A DNA stretch of 32,960 bases from an uncultured Anaerolineales bacterium. Lineage in GTDB: Bacteria; Chloroflexota; Anaerolineae; Anaerolineales; UBA4823. Under the pieces are notes generated by a model. The model was not told the origin of the DNA. It saw only the letters and a list, made by a program, of their open reading frames with translations, and made no database searches. Of the stretch, positions 25,706 through 32,960 are shown piece after piece. The DNA is taken from positions 1-32,960 of the forward strand of contig CAIQJJ010000649.1 of assembly GCA_903872065.1 (NCBI GenBank). Direction: 5' to 3'. Every line of letters starts with the position of its first letter. The stretch's first letter is position 1. The position numbers and the translations under genes were made by a program.

Positions 25706-26512
25706 TCAATCTTCCAGCGCCAGGCAGGCTTCCGCCGCCAGCCAGAATAAACTTTCACGCACCTCAGCGCGCGACTGCCAGCCCCGCTCATCCCAGGTCT
25801 CGCCGCTCAAATCGTCCCCTCCATATAAGACCTGTCCCAAAATCACCGGCGGCGCTCCAGGCGGCGAACGAAATTCAGCCACCGCCATCAGACTGGCAGC
25901 CTCCATTTCCACCGTCAGGCAGCCCTCCCGCCGGCGGCTGGCGATCTTCTCTGCCGTTTCGCGGTACGGCGCATCGGTGGTCCATGTTTTGCCAACGCGG
26001 TACGGCGCGCCGCGGCGGGCGAGCGCCGCTTCTAAGGCGCGCACTCCTGATGGGTTTGCCTGCACTTCTCGCCCGGGCGGCAAATAATGATACGAAGTAC
26101 CTTCATCGCGCACCGCCGCCGACGCCACGATCAAATGACCGACGGCAATATCTTTTTCCAACACCCCACAGCCGCCGCAAACGATAAACTTGCGACAGCC
26201 ATAGGCAATCGCCTCTTCCAAAAGGCCGGCGGCGATTGGCCCGCCGACGCCGGGATGAAAAAACGCCAGCCGCCGCCCCAAATATTCCACCTCATACAGC
26301 GGATGCGGCCCATCTTCCCACCGGCTGTTCACCGCCACCCGCGCCGATGGCAGGGCGGCTGCTTTGGCAATCACTTCCTGAAAGAAACAGATGACGCAAT
26401 GCTCAGGGACATCGCGCCGCTTAATCAGCCGCTCTGGATCGATCTTGGCCTGGCGCGTCGCGTCGAACTCCAAAATAGGGTATAAGGGATGCCCTTCCGC
26501 TATGCTGCTCAT
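25706..26512 (-). CDS. Nucleoside phosphorylase (PNP/UDP family)
   Basis: VGGPIAAGLLEEAIAYGCRKFIVCGGCGVLEKDIAVGHLIVASAAVRDEGTSYHY and LTVEMEAASLMAVAEFR, typical of PNP_UDP_1. Confidence 0.9.
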   Translation of the reverse strand: MSSIAEGHPLYPILEFDATRQAKIDPERLIKRRDVPEHCVICFFQEVIAKAAALPSARVAVNSRWEDGPHPLYEVEYLGRRLAFFHPGVGGPIAAGLLEEAIAYGCRKFIVCGGCGVLEKDIAVGHLIVASAAVRDEGTSYHYLPPGREVQANPSGVRALEAALARRGAPYRVGKTWTTDAPYRETAEKIASRRREGCLTVEMEAASLMAVAEFRSPPGAPPVILGQVLYGGDDLSGETWDERGWQSRAEVRESLFWLAAEACLALED

Positions 26513-26558
26513 TCTTCACCTTCCATAATATTGTTTCCACAGCTCCTGTTACGACCAA

Positions 26559-26591
26559 AGACCTTTAGGATTTCAGAAACCCTAAAGGTCT
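26559..26591. repeat. Near-perfect palindrome AGACCTTTAGG-ATTTCAGAAAC-CCTAAAGGTCT (terminator-like, + strand T-rich tail)
   Basis: 11-bp perfect outer stem, inner TTT/AAA pairing around CAG, followed by CGTTTTC; no + strand gene lies upstream of it. Confidence 0.85.
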
Positions 26592-26727
26592 CGTTTTCAT
26601 CCTTTGGGGCGTCAGATAGACATGATTTTGCCTGAAAAAACGCTGATCGGTGGAAGCAATCTTACCACAGCCTGGAATCTCAGGCCAAAACAGACTTCAT
26701 TTTTCCATCAAGAACTTTCTGCTCCAG

Positions 26728-26803
26728 GCATCCTGAGCCTGTCGAAGGATAGTCGAAGGACACCTGCGGGAGGCGCTTCGACAAGCTCAGCGCGCCTACT
26801 AGT
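26728..26803. repeat. Dispersed-repeat copy with both arms
   Basis: AGGCATCCTGAGCCTGTCGAAGGATAGTCGAAGG...GGAGGCGCTTCGACAAGCTCAGCGCGCCT: the two arm types in inverted orientation, upstream of the GH20 gene. Confidence 0.9.
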
Positions 26804-26873
26804 AAGCCAAAAGCAGTGATAAAATCACAACCATAACAACTTTAGCCAGATTTCATCCAACAGGAAATGAACT

Positions 26874-28775
26874 ATGACTTCTGAATTACTGCTCGTTCCC
26901 CAACCGCGTCAGCTTACCTTTCAGCCAGGAACCTTTGCCCTCCACGAAGAACGCCTGATACTGCTCGACGCGCCCGGCCCCAGCGCCGCTCCACACCGGT
27001 TGCAATTTTCCGCCCAACGGGCGCAGCAAACCCTCCAACAATCCGCCGGCCTTGCCTGGTCTATCACCGCCAGCCGCGCAGTTCCCCTGCCTCAAATTGG
27101 CCTGGCGCTGCGCCTCACCCCGGAGAAGGTCGCCCGTCCGCAAGGCTATGAACTGACCATCACCCCAGCCTCAATCCAGATTAACGCCCATGATGAAGCC
27201 GGCGTTTTCTACGGCGTCTGCACGCTCAACCAGATCCTCGCTCAGGCCGCCGGCGAGGCCTCACACGGTGAAACCTCGCGCAAAGAAATCCCCTGCCTGC
27301 AGATCGTAGATTGGCCCGATTTTCCGGCCCGCGGCGTCATGCTGGATGTTTCGCGCGACAAAGTCCCCACGCTGCAAACGGTCTGCGATCTCGTAGACCG
27401 CCTGGCAAGCTGGAAAATCAACCAGGTGCAGCTTTATACCGAACACACCTTCGCTTACCGGCAGCATCCTGTGGTGTGGGCCAACGCCTCGCCCTTCACC
27501 GGCGAGGAGATCTTAATCCTGGATGCCTTCTGCCGCGCTCGCCATGTCGAATTAGTCCCCAACCAAAACTCCTTCGGCCATCTCCACCGCTGGTTGGTGC
27601 ATCCTGCCTATCGTCCGCTGGCCGAATGTCCAAACGGCTACGATTGGCCCTGGGGCGGCCATTCCGATGAGCCCTTCACGATCTGCCCGGCGGACCCCGG
27701 CAGCATCCAATTGATTCGCGAGATGTATGATGAGCTGCTGCCGCATTTTTCCAGCAGCCTGCTCAACATCGGCTGCGATGAAACCTGGGACCTGGGACAG
27801 GGACGCAGCCAGGCCGAATGCGCCAGTCGCGGGACGGGACGCGTCTATCTCGATTTCTTGCTCCAGCTTTATCGCGAAGCCAGCGCGCGCGGCCGCCGCA
27901 TCCAGTTCTGGGGCGACATCATCATCCAACACCCTGAACTGGTGCAAGAACTGCCCAAAGATGTCATCGCCCTCGCCTGGGGCTACGAAGCCAACCATCC
28001 CTTCGACGAAAACTGCGCTCAATTTGCCGCCGCGGGCCTGGAATTTTATGTTTGCCCCGGCACATCAAGTTGGAACAGCATTGCCGGGCGTACAACCAAT
28101 GCTCTGGGCAACCTGCTCAACGCCGCCGAAAATGGTCTCAAGTATGGCGCCTCCGGTTACCTGAACACGGATTGGGGCGATAACGGCCACTGGCAGCCGC
28201 TGCCGGTAAGTTACCTGGGCTTTTTGGCCGGCGCGGCGTACTCCTGGGCCTTGCAAGCCAATCGCGCCCTCGATATCCCCACCGCGCTGAGCCGCTTTGC
28301 ATTCGAGGATCCCACCCAAACGCTCGGCGTCCTGGCCTGCGAGCTGGGCGATGTGTATCGCCAGGTGGGACTGGATACACCCAACAATTCGCCATTGGCA
28401 AGCATTTTGCACACCTCGCTCGCCGGCCTGGAACACTACAAAGACAAGGTGCAGGCTGAAAACATTCGCCGCACCCTGGCCGCGGTGGAAGCCGCCAGCG
28501 CCCCTCTCGCCGCCAACGCCGCCGAGATCTGCCGCGCCAGCCGCCGCCCCGATGCAGCCCTGATCGTCCGTGAGTTCAATTTTGTTGCGCACGCCCTACG
28601 CCACGCCTGCCAGCGGGCGTTGTTCTTCCTGGATGAAAACCAGGCCGGCGCGGCCGCGCCGGCGGCGCTGCAAGACGATCTCACCCTCCTGATCCAGGAA
28701 CATCAAACCATCTGGCTGGAACGCAACCGACCGGGCGGTTTGGTGGATAGTGTGGCGCGTTTTGCGAAACTGTGA
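26874..28775 (+). CDS. Glycoside hydrolase family 20-like (beta-N-acetylhexosaminidase-type) protein
   Basis: LLLVPQPRQLTFQPGTF (GH20b-like N-domain), DWPDFPARGVMLDVSRDKVPTLQTVCDLVDRLASWKINQVQLYTEHTFAY, catalytic-type LLNIGCDETWDLGQGRS, SGYLNTDWGDNGHW. Confidence 0.92.
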   Translation: MTSELLLVPQPRQLTFQPGTFALHEERLILLDAPGPSAAPHRLQFSAQRAQQTLQQSAGLAWSITASRAVPLPQIGLALRLTPEKVARPQGYELTITPASIQINAHDEAGVFYGVCTLNQILAQAAGEASHGETSRKEIPCLQIVDWPDFPARGVMLDVSRDKVPTLQTVCDLVDRLASWKINQVQLYTEHTFAYRQHPVVWANASPFTGEEILILDAFCRARHVELVPNQNSFGHLHRWLVHPAYRPLAECPNGYDWPWGGHSDEPFTICPADPGSIQLIREMYDELLPHFSSSLLNIGCDETWDLGQGRSQAECASRGTGRVYLDFLLQLYREASARGRRIQFWGDIIIQHPELVQELPKDVIALAWGYEANHPFDENCAQFAAAGLEFYVCPGTSSWNSIAGRTTNALGNLLNAAENGLKYGASGYLNTDWGDNGHWQPLPVSYLGFLAGAAYSWALQANRALDIPTALSRFAFEDPTQTLGVLACELGDVYRQVGLDTPNNSPLASILHTSLAGLEHYKDKVQAENIRRTLAAVEAASAPLAANAAEICRASRRPDAALIVREFNFVAHALRHACQRALFFLDENQAGAAAPAALQDDLTLLIQEHQTIWLERNRPGGLVDSVARFAKL

Positions 28776-28789
28776 AAAGGAGTCAACTG

Positions 28790-29827
28790 ATGAGTAGTAT
28801 TCTGCATACCGAAATCCACCAGCAGCCGGCGGCGATCCGCCAGCTTTTGGACAGCGAAACGGATAATGTCCATCAGATCGCCGCGCAGTTGCGCGATCGC
28901 TTTGACTATGTGATGATCGCGGCGCGCGGCACATCCGATAACGCCGCCCGCTACGCCCAATATCGCCTGGGGAGTCACAACAATATCGCCGTGGCGCTGG
29001 CTACCCCCTCTGTTTTCACCACCTACCACGCCGCGCCGCGTTTGAATGGGGCGCTCGTGGTTGGCATCTCGCAGTCGGGGCGCTCGCCAGACATCATTTC
29101 AGTGATCGAGGAGGGCAAGCGGCAGGGCCGCCCCACCCTTGCAATCACCAATGCTCCCGAATCGCCGTTGGCCAAGACCTCAGATTTTGTCATTCCCCTC
29201 CATGCCTGGCCCGAACAGGCGGTCGCGGCGACAAAATCCTACACGGCTTCGCTCGTTGCCCTGGCCCTGTTCTCTTGCGCGCTCAGCGGCGACCAAAAAG
29301 CTCTGGCTGAACTGCAGCAAATGCCAGCCTGGATGCAGCACACGCTGCACATCACCCAAAGCATCTTGCCGCGCGTGGAACGCTACCGTTACATGTCGCA
29401 TTGTGTAGTGCTGGGGCGCGGCTTGAACTATGCCACGGCTTTCGAGGTGGCGCTTAAAATCAAAGAATTGACGCGCGTCGTCACTGAGCCATATTCCCCG
29501 GCGGATTTCTTGCACGGGCCGATCGCGATCGTCCGCCAGGGTTTCCCCTGCATCCTCATCGCCCCCTCGGGTGAAACGTTTACCGATATGCTGGCGATCT
29601 CCCAGCGTTTGAAGGAAAACGGGGCGGAAAGCCTGGTGATCAGCGACCACGAAGAACTGCTTGAACAGGCCTCGCTGCCGCTGCGCCTGCCGCCGGGCAT
29701 CCCCGAATGGCTCTCGCCATGCGTCGCGGTGCTGCCAGGTCAGCTTTTTGCCATGACCCTCTCAGCCGCGCGTGGGTTAAATGTGGATAACCCGGAAGGA
29801 TTGACGAAAGTCACCGAAACCTGGTAA
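28790..29827 (+). CDS. Double-SIS sugar-phosphate isomerase/deaminase (GlmS-isomerase-like, AgaS/NagB-II type)
   Basis: IAARGTSDNAARYAQYRLG, GALVVGISQSGRSPDIISVIEEGK, AVAATKSYTASLVALALFS, LKIKELTRVVTEPYSPADFLHGP. AAGGAG precedes the ATG at 28790; the longer GTG start at 28772 is less likely. Confidence 0.92.
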   Translation: MSSILHTEIHQQPAAIRQLLDSETDNVHQIAAQLRDRFDYVMIAARGTSDNAARYAQYRLGSHNNIAVALATPSVFTTYHAAPRLNGALVVGISQSGRSPDIISVIEEGKRQGRPTLAITNAPESPLAKTSDFVIPLHAWPEQAVAATKSYTASLVALALFSCALSGDQKALAELQQMPAWMQHTLHITQSILPRVERYRYMSHCVVLGRGLNYATAFEVALKIKELTRVVTEPYSPADFLHGPIAIVRQGFPCILIAPSGETFTDMLAISQRLKENGAESLVISDHEELLEQASLPLRLPPGIPEWLSPCVAVLPGQLFAMTLSAARGLNVDNPEGLTKVTETW

Positions 29828-29935
29828 CAGGATAAATGCTTTGTTCATACAAATGATTGTTCTTTTGCCGTTCCATGCGCCGGCTGTCGCCGCGGCAGGA
29901 GGCGCGATGCCAGCCGGCGTTTTCTCCAATGACAG

Positions 29936-30029
29936 GCGCGCTGAGCTTGTCGAAGCGTGGCTTGTCGAAGCGTGGCTTGTCGAAGCGTGGCTTGTCGAAG
30001 CGTGGCTTGTCGAAGCGTGGCTTGTCGAA
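29936..30029. repeat. Tandem direct repeat, 15-bp unit CTTGTCGAAGCGTGG x5 plus a partial sixth (CTTGTCGAA)
   Basis: Perfect copies at 29946-29960, 29961-29975, 29976-29990, 29991-30005 and 30006-30020, partial at 30021-30029; preceded by the dispersed-repeat arm GGCGCGCTGAG. Confidence 0.97.
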
Positions 30030-30060
30030 ATGCTATCCTTTGCCTGTGAGGACTCCCCCT

Positions 30061-32960
30061 GTGTCTACGATTGATCCACTGACCGGGGTTTGCGCGCGCA
30101 CCCTTCTGGGGGAACGCCTGCAAGAGGAAGTAGGACGTTCGTCCCGTTACCATCTCCATTTTGCGCTGTTTATGCTCGATCTGGATCATTTTAAAAGCGT
30201 CAATGACGCTTTCGGCCACCGCCGCGGCGATCAAGTGTTGATCGAAGTCGCCCAACGGCTGCGGCGGGTGGTGCGCGAAATGGATGAAGTATACCGCTAT
30301 GGGGGAGATGAATTTGTGATCTTGCTGCCTCATACAGACCTGGAACAGGCGGCGGTAGTTGCTGCGCGCCTGCTGCGCGAGGTGGGGAATATCCCCATTG
30401 CCGGCGATCCTCCGATCAATGTCAGCCTGAGCATCGGGGTAGCCATCTTTCCCGACGACGCCGCTACCGCTGAGGTGCTTTTCGAGGTGGCCGATCAGCG
30501 GCATTACCAGGCCAAGCAGCAAGGGCGCGGGCGCGCGGTTTTGCGCGATCAGGCGCGGCCAGAAAGCCCCTTTTTAACTGCGCCTTCACGCTTGATCGAG
30601 CGGGACGATGCCGTTCGCGCCTTAGAACAATTTCTGACCGACCTTCCAACCAAAAAGCGCGGCCTGCTGCAAATTAGCGGCGCGGCTGGCATGGGTCGTT
30701 CGCGCCTGCTTGACGAAACGCGCAAATCGGCCCGCCTGCGCGGCTATGGCATTTTTACCTTCCAAGGGAACCCGGCGCTGAAATCGCGTTGGATGGGGGC
30801 GCTGATCGAAGCGCAGCGCCATTGGGAAAACTGGCCCGTCATCCTGACGCAAAAAGAAGCCCTGTCTGAGGCCTTGCATGATTGGCTGCTGAGTAAAGGC
30901 CGCCAGGGGCTTGTCATCACGATCGATGCCGCGCAAGAAATTGACCGGCATTCCCTGGATACGATCGGCTATCTGCTGCGTTCGGCGCAGTTCGGACAAT
31001 TGGCCGCCGTTTACACCTGGACCGAAGAGCGCATTGGATCAAAGGGAAGTGAGAGGTCGTTCCCAAGCAAAGAGCGTTCCAATACCGTAGCGCATTTGTG
31101 GAGAGATTTTCCATTGAAAAGCACGATCAAGCTGTCGCCGCTCAGTGCAGGGGGTGTGCAAGTCTGGCTGCGCCACAGTTTGAAATGGGAAGCGCCCGCT
31201 GAATTTACAAGCTGGCTGCACAAGGAAACCGGCGGACACCCCGCCATGATTCACAGAGGGCTGCTCTGGCTGATTAACCAGAACATTTTGCACAATGAGA
31301 CAGAAGAAGCAGCCTCAAGCGCCGCGCTGTCTGTGTCCAGCGAACCTGGCTGGAAACTGAACAGCAGCTATCCTGAAATTCACCTCGCCCAGCGTCTGCC
31401 GACCAGGGCCGTCGCGCCGACGAATCTGCCGGCCCACCTGCCAACCTTTATCGGTCGTGAAAATGAGATTGAATACCTGAAACAATCGCTGTGCGAACAA
31501 CGCCTGACAACGGTAGTTGGCCCTGGGGGATTAGGAAAAACCAGCCTGGCGCGGCAGGCGGCGGCGGAATGCCTGGAGGAAAATAATGAGTATGGCGAGG
31601 ATCAGTACTACTTTGTAGATGGGGTGTTTTTCATCCCCCTGACAACTTTAACCGCCCCACAAAATACCAACGGAGACATCATCTTGACCGCCGTCGCGGA
31701 CGCGATCGGCATAGAACACAGCCTCACCCAAAACATGCGCGAGCAAATGTTCGAACGGCTGTGCAAGATGAATACCCTGGTGGTGCTGGATAACTTCGAA
31801 CATCTGTTGGAAGAAGCTCCCGTGTTAAGTGAGATCATTGAATGCGCCCCTCGGGTGCATTTTCTGACCACCTCGCGCGAGCCGCTCAATCTTCCCGAAG
31901 AAAGCCTGGTGGAATTGGGGGGGCTGCCGTTTCCTGAAGAAAACTCCACAGAAGAAAGTTCCGCCTACAGCGCCGTGCAGTTATTTTTGCACATCGCTCG
32001 CCAGATTACCCCCGACTTCAACCCTGGAGGAGAGGAGACGGAGGCGATGGTGCGCATCTGTCAATTGGTAGAAGGGATGCCGCTTGGCATCGAGCTGGCC
32101 GCTTCAACCGTTTCGATGTTTACCTGCCAACAAATTGTGGCCGAGGTGGAACAAAATTTGACCTTCTTATCCAGCACAAGTCCAGAACTCTCCCTGCGCC
32201 ATCGCAGTATGCGAGCCATATTTGACTCGTTCTGGGGTCTGTTATCGGATTGGGAACGCGGAGTGTTGGCGGGGCTTTCTGTTTTTCGCGGTGGATTCAC
32301 CTTCAACGCTGCCCAGGCAGTCGCCGGCGCGTCGCCCTTTTTTATTGACGCCCTGGCCAAGAAACTCTTCTTGCACCGCTTGCCTCAGCGACGCTACACC
32401 ATGCACAGCCTGCTCAACCAATACGCGGCGGAGAAACTGCAAGCGCAACCCGAGGCGGCGAGCAAGAGCCAAAAACAGCATTGCGATTACTTTATCAACC
32501 TGCTGCAAACGAACGAGGCGCAGTTGCAAAACGGCCAATCGCCCGAAGTGTTCAATCGCATCGCCGTTGAGGTAGATAACTTGCGCGCCGCGTGGGAATG
32601 GCTGGCTGCCAGAGACGACCTGCAGCGCATGGAAAAAATTTTACCCGGCCTCAAAAGTTTCCTGGACAACCGCGGCTGGTTCCGTGAAATGCTCAGGATT
32701 CTTTATGCGGCCAAAGAAAAATTAATCCAGGGCTGCCAGGCTGATTTTTCTGATTCGCCGCGCACACGCTCATTGGTACGCGTATTGACCGACTTGGGTG
32801 AATCTCACTATCACCTGGGCAGTTATGCCGCCGGGCGGCAAGAACTCGAACTGGCGCTCGCTATCCTCACGCCGCTCGATCTGCCGGCCGAAACGGCGAC
32901 GGTTATCCAGCAGCTGGCGAATATCGTCCGCTCGACCGGCGATTACGCGAGCGCTATTCA
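30061..32960 (+). CDS. GGDEF (diguanylate cyclase) - AAA-like NTPase - NB-ARC/STAND NTPase - TPR-like fusion protein (C-terminus beyond window)
   Basis: Read by eye in the frame starting GTG 30061 with no stop to the window end (966 codons). GGDEF: STIDPLTGV...LFMLDLDHFKSVNDAFGHRRGDQVL...REMDEVYRYGGDEFVILLP. Degenerate P-loop GAAGMGRSRLL. Second P-loop PTFIGRENEIEYLKQSL...TTVVGPGGLGKTSLARQAA, LVVLDNFEHLLEE, HFLTTSREPL, EGMPLGIELAA. Helical-repeat-like tail DLGESHYHLGSYAAGRQELELALAIL. GAGG lies 9 nt before the GTG. Confidence 0.92.
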   Translation, partial: MSTIDPLTGVCARTLLGERLQEEVGRSSRYHLHFALFMLDLDHFKSVNDAFGHRRGDQVLIEVAQRLRRVVREMDEVYRYGGDEFVILLPHTDLEQAAVVAARLLREVGNIPIAGDPPINVSLSIGVAIFPDDAATAEVLFEVADQRHYQAKQQGRGRAVLRDQARPESPFLTAPSRLIERDDAVRALEQFLTDLPTKKRGLLQISGAAGMGRSRLLDETRKSARLRGYGIFTFQGNPALKSRWMGALIEAQRHWENWPVILTQKEALSEALHDWLLSKGRQGLVITIDAAQEIDRHSLDTIGYLLRSAQFGQLAAVYTWTEERIGSKGSERSFPSKERSNTVAHLWRDFPLKSTIKLSPLSAGGVQVWLRHSLKWEAPAEFTSWLHKETGGHPAMIHRGLLWLINQNILHNETEEAASSAALSVSSEPGWKLNSSYPEIHLAQRLPTRAVAPTNLPAHLPTFIGRENEIEYLKQSLCEQRLTTVVGPGGLGKTSLARQAAAECLEENNEYGEDQYYFVDGVFFIPLTTLTAPQNTNGDIILTAVADAIGIEHSLTQNMREQMFERLCKMNTLVVLDNFEHLLEEAPVLSEIIECAPRVHFLTTSREPLNLPEESLVELGGLPFPEENSTEESSAYSAVQLFLHIARQITPDFNPGGEETEAMVRICQLVEGMPLGIELAASTVSMFTCQQIVAEVEQNLTFLSSTSPELSLRHRSMRAIFDSFWGLLSDWERGVLAGLSVFRGGFTFNAAQAVAGASPFFIDALAKKLFLHRLPQRRYTMHSLLNQYAAEKLQAQPEAASKSQKQHCDYFINLLQTNEAQLQNGQSPEVFNRIAVEVDNLRAAWEWLAARDDLQRMEKILPGLKSFLDNRGWFREMLRILYAAKEKLIQGCQADFSDSPRTRSLVRVLTDLGESHYHLGSYAAGRQELELALAILTPLDLPAETATVIQQLANIVRSTGDYASAI

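Noticed and set aside
29936-30029. CRISPR or coding pentapeptide-repeat gene (VEAWL)n at the 15-bp array
   Set aside because: No spacers. The VEAWL ORF (29841-30074) is open only because a 15-bp period leaves several frames open; no supporting protein features.
29845-31949. - strand ORFs (225, 61, 125, 65, 78, 84, 61 and 113 aa) over the GGDEF-STAND region
   Set aside because: A single continuous + strand frame with recognisable GGDEF and NB-ARC motifs covers this region; the - strand ORFs are fragmentary shadows.

Overview
The window looks like one stretch of a GC-rich bacterial chromosome. Gene content and dispersed-repeat style suggest Chloroflexota/Anaerolineae, but that is inference only. 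The first third (227-11401, - strand) is a single giant secreted protein of 3724 aa. It is built from about 19 SdrD/Cna-B-like beta-sandwich repeats plus two GEVED-type domains, and contains a visible ~2.17 kb in-frame tandem duplication of a six-domain cassette. Next come selB with an upstream coiled-coil gene, and a tightly packed - strand run: class I aminotransferase, DUF3788-like/HD fusion, PfkB kinase, and three complex-I/Mrp/Hyf-type membrane subunits with no hydrophilic partners. These are followed by a REC-PAS-histidine kinase, deoC, a CE7 acetyl-xylan esterase and a nucleoside phosphorylase, then + strand GH20 and SIS genes. The right edge holds an incomplete + strand ORF (30061->32960) that the ORF track missed because it has no stop in the window. 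It encodes an intact GGDEF domain (RxxD I-site present) fused to a degenerate AAA-like NTPase, an NB-ARC/STAND NTPase and a probable TPR tail. A dispersed palindromic repeat (core CTGAGC[C/T]TGTCGAAG) occupies five intergenic sites and has been expanded twice into tandem arrays, with 16-bp and 15-bp periods. The strongest leads are the GGDEF-STAND fusion with its in-frame upstream repeat array, the cassette duplication in the giant surface protein, the orphan antiporter-like module and the DUF3788-HD fusion.
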